Below, one piece after another: positions 35,044 to 44,374 of a stretch of 64,000 nt of DNA. The stretch lies in the NCBI RefSeq assembly GCF_003612015.1, contig NZ_RARB01000002.1:1-64000 (forward strand), read 5' to 3'. This DNA comes from Pantoea piersonii (GTDB taxonomy: Bacteria > Pseudomonadota > Gammaproteobacteria > Enterobacterales > Enterobacteriaceae). Below the pieces are notes generated by a model. It was not told the DNA's origin, searched no databases, and saw only the letters and a list, made by a program, of their open reading frames with translations. Both the position numbers and the translations under genes were made by a program. The first letter of the stretch is position 1, and each line of letters begins with the position of its first letter.

Positions 35044-35273
35044 CGCCCGCTTTCTCTTCCCTTTCTGCCTTTTTTGCGATGGGCGGCTACGCCTTTTACG
35101 TCTGGCTGGCGGTGATCTGCACCCTTATTTCGCTTGGCGCGCTGCTGCTGCATACGCTGCTGCAGCGTCGCCGCTTGCTGGCCGAGATCCGCCAGCGTCA
35201 GTCCAGGGAGCGCCGCATCCGTTCGGCGAAAATGAAACAGGCCGCCGGTGAAGCGGCAGGAGATCCAATGTGA
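35040..35273 (+). CDS. ccmD: Small membrane protein CcmD
   Basis: A 77-residue protein with one membrane helix ([20 protein letters not shown]) and a basic cytoplasmic tail ([19 protein letters not shown]). It stabilises the CcmC-CcmE complex and helps release of holo-CcmE. It overlaps both neighbours. Confidence 0.92.
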   Translation: MTPAFSSLSAFFAMGGYAFYVWLAVICTLISLGALLLHTLLQRRRLLAEIRQRQSRERRIRSAKMKQAAGEAAGDPM

Positions 35274-35755
35274 ATACCCGTCGTCGTCAGCGCCTGTACG
35301 TTGTCATCGCGATACTGGTGGGGCTGGGCCTCGCCACGTCACTGGTCATGTATGCGCTGCGTTCCAATATCGACCTGTTCTACACCCCAAGTGAAATTCT
35401 TTACGGCAAAGGGGAAGATCATCAGAAGCCGGAGGCGGGGCAGCGCCTGCGCGTCGGCGGCATGGTGATGCCGGGCAGCGTGAAGCGCGACCCGAATACG
35501 CTTGCGGTCTCCTTTAAGCTTTACGACGCCAACGGCGTGGTGAGCGTCAGCTTCGAAGGCATTCTGCCGGACCTGTTCCGCGAAGGGCAGGGCGTCGTCG
35601 CCCAGGGCGTGCTGGAAGAGGGCAATCTGATCAACGCCAAAGAGGTGCTGGCGAAGCATGACGAGAAATATACGCCGCCGGAAATCGAGGATGCGATGAA
35701 GAAGAACCACAAGAGCCCGCAGGCGCTGGCGGAACAGGCGAGAACGCAGTCATGA
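35270..35755 (+). CDS. ccmE: Periplasmic heme chaperone CcmE
   Basis: A 161-residue membrane-anchored OB-fold protein. The N-terminal anchor ([20 protein letters not shown]) is followed by the beta-barrel, with the heme-attachment motif [12 protein letters not shown] carrying the covalent-ligand His and the axial Tyr. GTG start at 35270, overlapping ccmD. The tail is flexible and charged. Confidence 0.95.
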   Translation: MNTRRRQRLYVVIAILVGLGLATSLVMYALRSNIDLFYTPSEILYGKGEDHQKPEAGQRLRVGGMVMPGSVKRDPNTLAVSFKLYDANGVVSVSFEGILPDLFREGQGVVAQGVLEEGNLINAKEVLAKHDEKYTPPEIEDAMKKNHKSPQALAEQARTQS

Positions 35756-37710
35756 TGCCTGAGATTGGAAGTTTTCTGCTCTGCCTGGCGATGGGCATCG
35801 CGCTGCTGTTAAGCGTCTATCCGCTGTGGGGCGCGCTACGCCAGGATGGCCGCCTGATGGGGCTGGCGCGTCCGCTGGCGAGCGGGCTGTTTCTTTGCAT
35901 CGCTGCCGCTTTCCTGGTGCTGGTGCACGCCTTTGTGGTCAACGACTTTACCGTCGCCTATGTCGCCGCCAACTCTAATACGCTGCTGCCGGTCTATTAC
36001 CGCATCGCCGCGACCTGGGGCGCGCATGAAGGTTCGCTGCTGTTGTGGGTGCTGCTGCTCAGTACCTGGACGCTGGCGGTAGCGATTTTCAGCCGCGGCA
36101 TGCCGCAGGATGCGCTGGCGCGCGTGCTGGCGGTTATGGGGATGATCAATCTCGGTTTTCTGCTGTTTATTATCCTTACCTCAAATCCCTTTACCCGCAC
36201 GCTGCCAGACTTTCCCATCGACGGGCGCGATCTCAACCCGATGCTGCAGGATATCGGCCTGATCTTCCATCCGCCACTGCTCTATATGGGCTATGTCGGC
36301 TTCTCGGTCGCCTTCGCCTTCGCCATCGCCTCGCTGATGGCAGGACGGCTGGATACCGCCTGGGCGCGCTGGTCGCGGCCCTGGACCACCGCGGCCTGGG
36401 TGTTTCTCACCATCGGCATCGTGCTGGGATCGGCATGGGCCTATTATGAGCTCGGCTGGGGCGGCTGGTGGTTCTGGGACCCGGTTGAGAACGCCTCCTT
36501 TATGCCGTGGCTGGCGGGCACCGCGCTGATGCACTCGCTGGCGGTCACGGAAAAACGCGGCACCTTTAAGGCCTGGACAGTGCTGCTGGCGATTACCGCC
36601 TTTTCCCTCAGCCTGCTCGGGACTTTTCTGGTGCGCTCCGGCGTGCTGGTGTCGGTGCACTCCTTCGCTTCCGACCCGGCGCGCGGCATGTTTATCCTCG
36701 CTTTCCTGGTGATCGTTATCGGCAGCTCGCTGTTGCTCTACGCCATTAAGGGCGGACAAGTGCGCAGTCGGGTGCAGAACGAAACCTGGTCGCGTGAATC
36801 TTTTCTGCTCGGCAACAACGTGCTGCTGATCGCCGCCATGCTGGTGGTGCTGCTCGGGACGCTGCTGCCGCTGGTGCATAAGCAGCTCGGCCTCGGCAGC
36901 ATCTCCGTGGGCGAACCTTTCTTTAACACCATGTTCAGCTGGCTGATGGCGCCGTTCGCGCTGATGCTCGGCATCGGGCCGCTGGTGCGCTGGCGTCGTG
37001 ACGAGCCGCAGAAGCTGTGGCGTCGGCTGGCGCTGGCGCTGGCAGTGACCCTGGCCTGTTCGATTCTGCTCCCCTGGCTGCTGCAGGATCGCATTGAGGC
37101 GATGACGGTGGTTGGGCTGCTGATGTCGGTGTGGATTATCGTGCTGACGCTGATGGAACTGCACGAGCGCGCCACCCATCGTCACTCCTTGCTGCGCGGC
37201 CTGCGTCATCTGTCGCGCAGCCACTGGGGCATGGTGCTGGGCCATCTCGGCGTCGGCGTGACGGTGATCGGCATCGCCTTCAGCACGCAGTACAGCGTCG
37301 AGCGCGACGTGCGCATGAAAGCGGGCGACAGCGTCGATATTCACAGCTATCACTTTGTGTTCCGCGACGTGCATAACCTGCAGGGCCCGAACTACAGCGG
37401 CGGCGTTGGCATTATCGACGTCAGCCGCAACGGTAAGCCTGAAGCGGTGCTGCACGCCGAAAAACGCTTCTACACCGCTGCGCGCATCATGATGACCGAA
37501 GCGGCGATCGACGGCGGCTTTACCCGCGATCTCTACGCCGCGCTGGGCGAAGAGCTGGATAACGGCTCTTGGGCGGTGCGTATCTACTACAAACCCTTTG
37601 TGCGCTGGATCTGGTTCGGCGGCGTGTTTATGGCGGTCGGCGGCCTGCTCTGTCTGCTCGATCCGCGTTACCGCTCGCGGAAAAAAGCTGCGCGGGAGGA
37701 ACGGGCATGA
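35752..37710 (+). CDS. ccmF: Cytochrome c heme lyase subunit CcmF
   Basis: A 652-residue multi-spanning protein with the WWD heme-binding motif [18 protein letters not shown] and several conserved periplasmic histidines. With CcmH and CcmI it takes heme from CcmE and ligates it to the CXXCH motif of apocytochromes. It overlaps ccmE and ccmG by ATGA. Confidence 0.96.
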   Translation: MMPEIGSFLLCLAMGIALLLSVYPLWGALRQDGRLMGLARPLASGLFLCIAAAFLVLVHAFVVNDFTVAYVAANSNTLLPVYYRIAATWGAHEGSLLLWVLLLSTWTLAVAIFSRGMPQDALARVLAVMGMINLGFLLFIILTSNPFTRTLPDFPIDGRDLNPMLQDIGLIFHPPLLYMGYVGFSVAFAFAIASLMAGRLDTAWARWSRPWTTAAWVFLTIGIVLGSAWAYYELGWGGWWFWDPVENASFMPWLAGTALMHSLAVTEKRGTFKAWTVLLAITAFSLSLLGTFLVRSGVLVSVHSFASDPARGMFILAFLVIVIGSSLLLYAIKGGQVRSRVQNETWSRESFLLGNNVLLIAAMLVVLLGTLLPLVHKQLGLGSISVGEPFFNTMFSWLMAPFALMLGIGPLVRWRRDEPQKLWRRLALALAVTLACSILLPWLLQDRIEAMTVVGLLMSVWIIVLTLMELHERATHRHSLLRGLRHLSRSHWGMVLGHLGVGVTVIGIAFSTQYSVERDVRMKAGDSVDIHSYHFVFRDVHNLQGPNYSGGVGIIDVSRNGKPEAVLHAEKRFYTAARIMMTEAAIDGGFTRDLYAALGEELDNGSWAVRIYYKPFVRWIWFGGVFMAVGGLLCLLDPRYRSRKKAAREERA

Positions 37711-38261
37711 ACAAAAAAATCCTCTTTATTCCGCTGATTCTCTTTTTACTGCTGGCGGCGGCGCTGCTCTGGCAGCTGTCGCGTAACGCCAGCGGTGACG
37801 ATCCGACGCGTCTTGAATCGGCGCTGATCGGCAAGCCGGTGCCGCTGTTTAAGCTGGAAGCGCTCGATCGGCCCGGCAAGATCTACGACCAGAAGATCCT
37901 GAACGACGGCAAACCGATTCTGCTGAACGTCTGGGCGACATGGTGCCCGACCTGTCGCGCGGAGCATCAGTATCTGAACACGCTGGCGGAGCAGGGCATC
38001 CGCGTGGTGGGGCTGAACTATAAAGACGATCGCACTAAAGCGGTCACCTGGCTTAACTCGCTGGGTAATCCTTACGCGCTCAGCCTTTATGACGGCGACG
38101 GCATGCTGGGGCTGGATCTCGGCGTTTATGGCGCGCCGGAAACCTTTCTCATCGACGGCAACGGCATTATCCGCTATCGCCACGCGGGCGACCTGAACGC
38201 GCGCGTCTGGCAGCAGGAAGTGCTGCCGCTGTGGCGGAAATACAGCAAGGAGGGCGTATGA
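37707..38261 (+). CDS. ccmG: Thiol:disulfide oxidoreductase CcmG (DsbE)
   Basis: A 184-residue membrane-tethered thioredoxin-fold protein. The N-terminal anchor (ILFIPLILFLLLAAALLWQL) precedes the active site WATWCPTCRAEH and the cis-proline region YGAPETFLID. It reduces the cysteines of apocytochrome c or CcmH using electrons from DsbD. ATG at 37707 overlaps the ccmF stop. Confidence 0.95.
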   Translation: MNKKILFIPLILFLLLAAALLWQLSRNASGDDPTRLESALIGKPVPLFKLEALDRPGKIYDQKILNDGKPILLNVWATWCPTCRAEHQYLNTLAEQGIRVVGLNYKDDRTKAVTWLNSLGNPYALSLYDGDGMLGLDLGVYGAPETFLIDGNGIIRYRHAGDLNARVWQQEVLPLWRKYSKEGV

Positions 38262-38716
38262 AACGCGTTCTTCTTATTCTCTGCGGTCTGCTGTTTAGCT
38301 TCAGCCTGTGGGCGGCGATCGATACTTACCAGTTCGACTCCGTGGCGCAGGAAGAGCAGTATCGCGATTTGACCGGCTCGCTGCGCTGCCCGAAATGCCA
38401 GAACAACAGCATCGCCGACTCGAACGCGATGATCGCAGCGGATATGCGCCTCAAGGTCTATGAGCTGATGAAGCAGGGCCAGAGCCGCCAGCAGATTATC
38501 GACTATATGGTGGCGCGCTACGGCAATTTCGTCACCTATGAGCCACCGGTGACGCCGTCGACGCTGATCCTCTGGGTCGGCCCGGCGCTGTTCGCGCTGC
38601 TGGGCGGCCTGACTATTATCCTGCGCAGCCGCCAGCGTAAAACGCGCAGCGAGCTGGACGATACCGATCAACAGCGCCTTGCGGCGATACTTAAACGCGA
38701 CGGGAAGCTGAAATGA
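38258..38716 (+). CDS. ccmH: Cytochrome c maturation protein CcmH
   Basis: A 152-residue protein: signal peptide (VLLILCGLLFSFSLWA), thiol motif LRCPKCQNNS (RCxxC), and one C-terminal membrane helix (LILWVGPALFALLGGLTIIL). It handles apocytochrome thiols before heme ligation. In E. coli CcmH also contains the CcmI TPR part in one 350-residue protein; here they are two genes with an ATGA overlap. Confidence 0.94.
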   Translation: MKRVLLILCGLLFSFSLWAAIDTYQFDSVAQEEQYRDLTGSLRCPKCQNNSIADSNAMIAADMRLKVYELMKQGQSRQQIIDYMVARYGNFVTYEPPVTPSTLILWVGPALFALLGGLTIILRSRQRKTRSELDDTDQQRLAAILKRDGKLK

Positions 38717-39924
38717 CCGCTTTGTGGCTAAGCATTATTATTCTGCTGGCGGCCGCCAGCGCCCTGTTTCTCGGCGCCGGATGGCGTCAGCGTCAGTCGA
38801 GCGAGGCCGATCGCGATCGCCTTAATACCGATTTTTATCATCAGCGCCTGCGCGAGCTGGAAGAGGATGAGGCGCAGGGCGTTATCGGCGAGCGCGCCAC
38901 GATGGTCAGCGAGCTGCAGCAGACGCTGCTGACCGATATTCCGCAGCAGGGGGCCGCGCCGTCGCGCGCCAGCAGCCGTCTGGCGCTGCTGCCCGGCGTC
39001 GTGGTGCTTATCGCCGTGTCGCTCGGCATGTATCTGAAAAGCGGCGGGCTGGCGCAGGTTGCTGGCTGGATGCAGGTGCAGCAGGATTATCCGGCGCTGC
39101 GTGCGCGGGTGATGGATCCGCAGGCGAAACCGCTGACCATGGAGGAGCTGGCGCGTCTGCAGCTCGGCCTGCGTACCGCGCTGCAGTCGCAGCCGGATAA
39201 CCTTAACGACTGGACCATGCTGGGACGTCTCGGCATGGTGCTGAACAACGCCGCCAGCGCCAGCCAGGCGTTTGAGCATGCGCTGCAGCTCGCACCCAAC
39301 AACCTTACGCTGAAACAGGACTATGCTGAAGTACTGACGCGCTCCAGCGATCCGCAGGATAACCGTCAGGCTGGCCTGATGCTGCGCGATATGCTGAAAG
39401 ATGACGGCAACAATCTGCGTACGCTCGGCCTGCTGGCCTTTAACGCCTATGAACAGCAGCAGTATGATCAGGCTATCAGCGCCTGGCAGGCTATGCTGAA
39501 ACAGATCCCGGCAGAGGATCAACGCCGCGCGATGATCGAGCGCAGCATTGAACAAGCAAAAACCGACGCGGGCCAGCAGAATACGCAGCTGGCGCTGACG
39601 GTGACGTTGACGCCGGAGGCAGAAAAAATGTTACCGCCGGGCGGAGTAATGTATATTTCTGTTTCTGACGGTGTTTCACCGGTGCCCGTGGCCGTTAAGC
39701 GCTTGCCGCTGAGCCACTTTCCGTTATCGCTTACGCTGGATGACAGCAACGCCATGATGCCGGAGCGCCTGCTTTCGGCGCAGCATCAGGTACAGGTTCG
39801 GGTGCGTATCTCCCGCGACGGCAGCGCCAGTCCGCAATCGGGCGACTGGTTTGGTCTGAGCGCGTTAACGCCCTGGGACGGTCATCAGCACATGGCTGTG
39901 GAGATTAATCAACAGCAGCCCTGA
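38713..39924 (+). CDS. ccmI: Apocytochrome c chaperone CcmI
   Basis: A 403-residue protein with an N-terminal anchor (LWLSIIILLAAASALFLGAG), a cytoplasmic loop, a second helix (LLPGVVVLIAVSLGMYL) and periplasmic TPR repeats (DNLNDWTMLGRLGMVLNNAA, YDQAISAWQAMLKQIP). The TPR domain binds apocytochrome C termini and presents them to CcmFH. Last gene of the ccm cluster; mlaA follows 35 bp on and may be cotranscribed. Confidence 0.93.
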   Translation: MTALWLSIIILLAAASALFLGAGWRQRQSSEADRDRLNTDFYHQRLRELEEDEAQGVIGERATMVSELQQTLLTDIPQQGAAPSRASSRLALLPGVVVLIAVSLGMYLKSGGLAQVAGWMQVQQDYPALRARVMDPQAKPLTMEELARLQLGLRTALQSQPDNLNDWTMLGRLGMVLNNAASASQAFEHALQLAPNNLTLKQDYAEVLTRSSDPQDNRQAGLMLRDMLKDDGNNLRTLGLLAFNAYEQQQYDQAISAWQAMLKQIPAEDQRRAMIERSIEQAKTDAGQQNTQLALTVTLTPEAEKMLPPGGVMYISVSDGVSPVPVAVKRLPLSHFPLSLTLDDSNAMMPERLLSAQHQVQVRVRISRDGSASPQSGDWFGLSALTPWDGHQHMAVEINQQQP

Positions 39925-39959
39925 AGCGATACATCATTAAACCGCACAGGGAGATAACA

Positions 39960-40724
39960 ATGGCTTACCGCCTGACCAGCCTGGTCCTGGCCAGTGTCAT
40001 GCTGGCTGGATGCGCCAGCTCAAAGCCGGACAGCGAGGCGCCTGCGCAGCGCAGCGATCCGCTTGAAGGCTTTAACCGCACGATGTTTAACTTTAACTAC
40101 AACGTGCTGGATCCATATGTGCTGCGCCCTGTCGCGGTGGCGTGGCGCGATTACGTGCCGGTACCGGCGCGTACCGGTTTAAGCAATTTCCTCGGCAACC
40201 TGGAAGAGCCGGCTAGTATGGTGAACTCGATTCTGGTAGGCGAGCCGCGCCAGGCGGGCATTCACTTCACCCGTTTCTTCCTGAACTCCATACTGGGTCT
40301 GGGCGGTTTTATCGATGTCGCGGGCAAGGCGAACCCGGAGCTGGCGCGTGAAGTGCCGCACCGTTTCGGCAGCACGCTCGGCCACTACGGCGTCGGCTAT
40401 GGACCTTACGTCGAGCTGCCAGCCTACGGCAGCTTCACCATTCGCGAAGATGGCGGCGACTATGTGGATACGCTCTATCCGGTGCTCGGCTGGCTGACTT
40501 GGCCGATGTCTATCGCTAAGTGGACGCTGGAAGGGGTGGAGACGCGCGCGCAGCTGCTCGACTCCGATGCGCTGCTGAAGCAGCAGTCGGATCCCTATGC
40601 CTTTATTCGCAACGCCTATTTCCAGCGTCATGATTTCCTGGCGAACGGCGGTCGGCTGAAGCCGGAAGAGAATCCGAACGCCAGCGCGATTCAGGACGAT
40701 TTAAAAGATATCGACGCGCAGTAA
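39960..40724 (+). CDS. mlaA: Phospholipid-binding lipoprotein MlaA (VacJ)
   Basis: A 254-residue outer-membrane lipoprotein with lipobox LAGC (Cys18) and the MlaA domain (DPLEGFNRTMFNFNYNVLD, RFFLNSILGLGGFIDVAGKA, GPYVELPAYGSFTIREDGGD). With OmpC/F it removes misplaced phospholipids from the outer leaflet and passes them to MlaC. A strong terminator begins 16 bp after the stop. Confidence 0.96.
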   Translation: MAYRLTSLVLASVMLAGCASSKPDSEAPAQRSDPLEGFNRTMFNFNYNVLDPYVLRPVAVAWRDYVPVPARTGLSNFLGNLEEPASMVNSILVGEPRQAGIHFTRFFLNSILGLGGFIDVAGKANPELAREVPHRFGSTLGHYGVGYGPYVELPAYGSFTIREDGGDYVDTLYPVLGWLTWPMSIAKWTLEGVETRAQLLDSDALLKQQSDPYAFIRNAYFQRHDFLANGGRLKPEENPNASAIQDDLKDIDAQ

Positions 40725-40740
40725 CGGCGGCAACAGATGC

Positions 40741-40770
40741 AATGGCGACCTCAGGGTCGCCATTTTTTTG
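40741..40770 (+). terminator. Terminator of mlaA
   Basis: AATGGCGACC-TCAG-GGTCGCCATT with seven Ts. It is the left arm of a larger inverted structure described at 40741-40943. Confidence 0.92.
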
Positions 40771-40914
40771 CGTGCACCGAACGTAAAACGCGAGTGGCAT
40801 GGGCAGAAGAGCAAAGCGTCCCGCGCCAGGGAAGGCCCGGGCCGAGCTGGCATGGATGCCGCTTTTTGCGTCTTTGCGATCGGCCCATGCCACTCGCATC
40901 GGCTCCCTGCCTGA

Positions 40915-40943
40915 ACAAAAATGGCGACCCTGAGGTCGCCATT
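40915..40943 (-). terminator. Terminator of fadL
   Basis: On the minus strand AATGGCGACC-CTCA/TCAG-type stem is followed by TTTTTG, 18 bp after the fadL stop. It shares its sequence with the mlaA terminator in inverted orientation. Confidence 0.88.
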
Positions 40944-40960
40944 TTCACTCACTTCAGCTA

Positions 40961-42244
40961 TCAGAACTTATAGTTGAAGTTCGCGCCGTACAGCCAGGCT
41001 TTACCTACAGAGTTAAAGGTATAAGGGCCTTCCTGCACCGTGACGTGCTGGCCATGCATATAAGAGACGCCCACATCCACTGAGGCATCCTGCGTAAAGG
41101 CGTAAGAGGCGCCCGCGCTCAGCCAGAGACGATCCTGGTCCGGAATAGAGATAGAACGCTTGTCAGCCGGAACCGGGCTGTCATCAAAGGCGATACCGGT
41201 GCGGAAGGTCCAGTTATCGTCATAGTAATAGGTGGTGCCCAGTGCGATGCGGTAGGCATCCTTAAAGCTCTCATCTTTATAGAACAGCGTCTGACCGCTT
41301 GAACCGGTGGCTTTCAGCTCCTGGAACTGGCTCCAGCTGGTATAGGCCAGGCTGTAGTGTACCGCCCACTGCGGCGCCACTTTATGCCAGCCGGACACTT
41401 CCCACATCTCAGGCAGGTTTAGCGTCAGCGCGCCCGGAATGGTCGAGCCGCCGGTGGCGTAAGGCAGCCCTAAGTTGGCCGCCTGATTGATGCGGTTAAC
41501 GGCGGTGGGCAGGCTGCTTTTATAGTCGCCGTCGAAATCGACTTTAACTTCCGAACGATAGGTAAAGCCAAAGCGGTTGTTTTTATCCACTTCATACAGA
41601 ATGCCTGCGTTCCAGCCGTAGCCCCACTCGTCGCCCTTCAGATGAGCGACCTGAGTATCGGCGGGGAAGCCCAGCGCCGTGCCCGCCTCGCCCGCGTAGC
41701 GCTCAATCTTGGCGCGCGCATAAACGGCGTCAAAACCGACGCCGAAGCTGAAATGCTCGTTAAGACGGTAAGCGGTGCTGAGGTTAAAGTTGGCGGTCAT
41801 CAGGTCGGTTTTGCCGCCGTAACCGCCCGCCGTATAGTCATCGCTGAATTCCGTCGCCAGCCCATAGTTTGAGGTTGCGGATGCGCCGACCCACCACTGA
41901 TCGTTAATCGGCTGCACATAGTGAAGATTGGGGATCCACTGCGTCGGCGCGATATTACTGGCGTTGAGGCTGCGGCCGGTCGGACTGTTGCCGGTAATAT
42001 CGACATCGGGATCGATAAAAACCGCGCCGATGGAAAACATCGGGCGATCCATCAGCGCCATCGTCGCCGGGTTGCGGCTGGCCGATGCGGCAGTGTCGCC
42101 CATCGCACCTTCGCCGGAATAGGCACGACCCAGCCCAGCAGAGGAGAATTCGTTAAGCTGAAAGCCCGCTGCGTATACGTGTGAAGAGACAAGCGCCACT
42201 GCAGCCGCCACGGCTGACTTTGCGAACAGGTTTTTATGGCTCAT
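40961..42244 (-). CDS. fadL: Long-chain fatty acid outer-membrane channel FadL
   Basis: A 427-residue beta-barrel porin-like transporter. Signal peptide [15 protein letters not shown] is followed by the mature N terminus [20 protein letters not shown], part of the plug hatch. Other blocks ([40 protein letters not shown]) match E. coli FadL closely. One external loop (around [20 protein letters not shown]) looks about 20 residues shorter than in E. coli. ATG 42244 follows GAGG; a GTG two codons upstream is less likely. FadR-like sites lie in the promoter. Confidence 0.96.
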   Translation of the reverse strand: MSHKNLFAKSAVAAAVALVSSHVYAAGFQLNEFSSAGLGRAYSGEGAMGDTAASASRNPATMALMDRPMFSIGAVFIDPDVDITGNSPTGRSLNASNIAPTQWIPNLHYVQPINDQWWVGASATSNYGLATEFSDDYTAGGYGGKTDLMTANFNLSTAYRLNEHFSFGVGFDAVYARAKIERYAGEAGTALGFPADTQVAHLKGDEWGYGWNAGILYEVDKNNRFGFTYRSEVKVDFDGDYKSSLPTAVNRINQAANLGLPYATGGSTIPGALTLNLPEMWEVSGWHKVAPQWAVHYSLAYTSWSQFQELKATGSSGQTLFYKDESFKDAYRIALGTTYYYDDNWTFRTGIAFDDSPVPADKRSISIPDQDRLWLSAGASYAFTQDASVDVGVSYMHGQHVTVQEGPYTFNSVGKAWLYGANFNYKF

Positions 42245-42316
42245 GACCACAACCTCATATGAATTATTATTTAACTGTAATTGTTACATGGCGTAACAAG
42301 GGTCGGCGGATTGTAG

Positions 42317-42374
42317 GGACTGACCAGAAGCTGACAAATCAGACCAGTGCGGCAAGTATAGGTCTGACCTGTGT
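42317..42374. promoter_or_regulatory. FadR-like operators upstream of fadL
   Basis: Three matches to the FadR consensus (AACTGGTCNGACNTGTT, either strand): GACTGACCAGAAG (about 42319-42331), AAATCAGACCAGTGCG (42336-42351) and ATAGGTCTGACCTGTG (42358-42373). E. coli fadL has two FadR sites in its promoter, and repression is relieved by long-chain acyl-CoA. The rest of the 361-bp fadL-yfcZ gap holds the two divergent promoters. Confidence 0.75.
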
Positions 42375-42605
42375 AGATGTTGCAATATTGTTTTTAAAAT
42401 ATTTCTGAATTGATCTGCAAAATTTCGATCTGCTTAACAAAACGGGCGGGACTAAGAGCAGCATAGCGACTCTAATTTGTTTTGGATCAAATTTTATTGT
42501 GATATTCGTCACTTAGCGAGACTCTCATGGCGCATTTTTAGCGGGAGGCGTAAAATTTCGGCCGTTAATCCAGATCGCTAACCGGTTTATTCCCAGGAGA
42601 AAACA

Positions 42606-42902
42606 ATGACCAATACCATGAATAAATGCAGCGCTAATGAAACTGCTGCCTGCTGTTGCGTGGATGTCGGCACCGTGATGGATAACAGCGACTGTACCGC
42701 CACCTGGTCAGAATGGTTTGCGCAGCGTAGCGAAGCCGAAGCGAAACTGGCGAGCCTGACGAAAAAAGCGCGGCAGGTTGAATCTGACCCCTGCCAGATC
42801 GACGCCCGCTTCGATGAGCGCGACAACGGTGTGCAGCTTGATATCAGTTTCACCTTCGCCTGCCAGGCCGAAACCCTGATTTTTCAGCTGGGCCTGCGCT
42901 AA
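42606..42902 (+). CDS. yfcZ: YfcZ, DUF406 protein
   Basis: A 98-residue cytosolic protein of the YfcZ/YiiS (DUF406) family with a cysteine-rich N terminus (AACCCVDVGT) and LDISFTFACQAETLIFQLGL at the end. Function unknown. Its conserved place between fadL and fadIJ suggests a link to fatty acid metabolism. AGGAG precedes the ATG. Confidence 0.93.
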   Translation: MTNTMNKCSANETAACCCVDVGTVMDNSDCTATWSEWFAQRSEAEAKLASLTKKARQVESDPCQIDARFDERDNGVQLDISFTFACQAETLIFQLGLR

Positions 42903-42909
42903 GCCTCTG

Positions 42910-42936
42910 AACGCCGTTGCTAAACGGCGTTTTTCA
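42910..42936 (+). terminator. Terminator of yfcZ
   Basis: AACGCCGTT-GCTA-AACGGCGTT followed by TTTTC, eight bases after the yfcZ stop. Confidence 0.88.
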
Positions 42937-43005
42937 TTTTCGTGTTTCCCCTCGCACTTTTTTTCTTTCCTGATTGGCGGCACGCCCGCTTGTCGTTAAC
43001 ACTGT

Positions 43006-43024
43006 GGATCAGGTCAGACCTCTC
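43006..43024. promoter_or_regulatory. FadR-like operator upstream of fadI
   Basis: ATCAGGTCAGACCTCTC contains the palindromic GGTCAGACC core of FadR operators, 40 bp before the fadI start. It would repress fadIJ in the absence of long-chain acyl-CoA, as reported for fad genes in E. coli. Confidence 0.75.
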
Positions 43025-43063
43025 AGGGCGATGATGCCCGGTCAACTTTCACAGGTGAAAAAG

Positions 43064-44374
43064 ATGAGCAAAGCGCAGCCGTTGCTGACGCGTGCGGGCG
43101 ATCGTATCGCCATCACTCATGGACTTCGCACGCCGTTCCTGCGCCAGGCAACAGGTTTTCATGGCATTCCCGCCGTGGAGCTCGGCCGGATGGTAGTAAG
43201 CGAACTGATGGCGCGCAGCGAACTGCCGGTCGAGGTAATAGAACAGATGGTATTCGGGCAGGTTATCCAGATGCCGGAAGCGCCCAATATCGCGCGGGAG
43301 ATTGTTCTCAGTAGCGGGCTGAGCGTGCACACCGACGCCTACAGCGTCAGCCGCGCCTGTGCCACCAGCTTTCAGGCGGTCGCCAACGTGGCGGAAAGCC
43401 TGATGGCGGGCACTATCAGAGCGGGTATTGCAGGCGGCGCGGACTCCTCATCGGTACTGCCGATCGGCGTCAGCAAAACCCTGGCGCGTGCGCTGCTCGA
43501 CCTCAGCAAAGCGCGCAGCGTCGGCCAGAAGATGCAGATCCTGCGTCGGCTGCGGCCGCGCGATCTGCTGCCGGTGCCGCCCGCCGTCGCCGAGTACTCC
43601 ACCGGTTTGCGCATGGGCGATACGGCGGAGCAGATGGCGAAAACGCACGGCATTACCCGCGCCGCGCAGGACGCGCTGGCGCTACGGTCGCACCAGCGCG
43701 CCGCCAGCGCCTGGCAGTCCGGCGTACTGCAGCAGGAGGTGATGCCCGCCTTCGCGCCGCCGTGGAAAGCGCCGATTGAGCAGGACAATAACGTGCGCAT
43801 GGCGGCGAAAATCGAAGACTATACGCGACTGCGTCCGGCATTTGACCGCCAGCACGGCAGCGTTACGGCGGCCAACAGTACGCCGCTTACCGACGGCGCG
43901 GCGGCGGTAGTGCTGATGAGCGAAGGACGCGCGCGTGAACTGGGCCTCTCGCCGCTGGGCTACCTGCGCAGCTACGCTTTTACTGCCACTGACGTTCAAC
44001 AGGACATGCTGCTCGGTCCTGCCTACGCCTCGCCGCTGGCGCTGGCTCGCGCTGGCGTCGCGCTTGGCGATTTAACGCTGATCGATATGCATGAAGCCTT
44101 TGCCGCTCAGACGCTTTGCAATCTGCGCTGTTTCAGTGACGAACGCTTCGCGCGCGAAAAACTCAACCGCCCGCACGCGCTGGGCGAGGTCAATGAAGAG
44201 CGTTTTAACGTTCTCGGCGGCTCAATCGCCTACGGCCATCCTTTCGCCGCCACCGGCGCGCGTATGATCACCCAAACACTGCATGAACTGCGGCGGCGCG
44301 GCGGCGGGCTGGGGCTGGTTACCGCCTGCGCCGCAGGCGGCTTAGGCGCGGCAATGGTTCTGGAGGCGGAATAA
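43064..44374 (+). CDS. fadI: 3-ketoacyl-CoA thiolase FadI
   Basis: A 436-residue thiolase that cleaves 3-ketoacyl-CoA to acetyl-CoA and a shortened acyl-CoA. Catalytic Cys lies in SRACATSFQ, the His in [17 protein letters not shown] and the second Cys in LVTACAAGG. It is the beta subunit of the FadIJ complex used mainly in anaerobic beta-oxidation. ATG 43064 matches the E. coli start and follows AGG; the frame upstream overlaps the operator. Its TAATG overlaps fadJ. Confidence 0.95.
   Translation: MSKAQPLLTRAGDRIAITHGLRTPFLRQATGFHGIPAVELGRMVVSELMARSELPVEVIEQMVFGQVIQMPEAPNIAREIVLSSGLSVHTDAYSVSRACATSFQAVANVAESLMAGTIRAGIAGGADSSSVLPIGVSKTLARALLDLSKARSVGQKMQILRRLRPRDLLPVPPAVAEYSTGLRMGDTAEQMAKTHGITRAAQDALALRSHQRAASAWQSGVLQQEVMPAFAPPWKAPIEQDNNVRMAAKIEDYTRLRPAFDRQHGSVTAANSTPLTDGAAAVVLMSEGRARELGLSPLGYLRSYAFTATDVQQDMLLGPAYASPLALARAGVALGDLTLIDMHEAFAAQTLCNLRCFSDERFAREKLNRPHALGEVNEERFNVLGGSIAYGHPFAATGARMITQTLHELRRRGGGLGLVTACAAGGLGAAMVLEAE

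Larger units (their letters stand above)
40741..40943. repeat. 203-bp bipartite inverted-repeat element between mlaA and fadL
   Basis: The hairpin at 40741-40764 and that at 40920-40943 are exact reverse complements of each other. Inside, GCGAGTGGCATGGGC (40790-40804) is mirrored perfectly by GCCCATGCCACTCGC (40883-40897). Together they make a nested palindrome with a GC-rich core. This is more than two ordinary terminators and recalls BIME- or MITE-like intergenic elements. The identity of the family is not known. Confidence 0.75.

Noticed and set aside
36181-37455. 424-codon minus-strand frame opposite ccmF
   Set aside because: Antisense of a well-conserved gene; His/Gln-rich artefact of high third-position GC.
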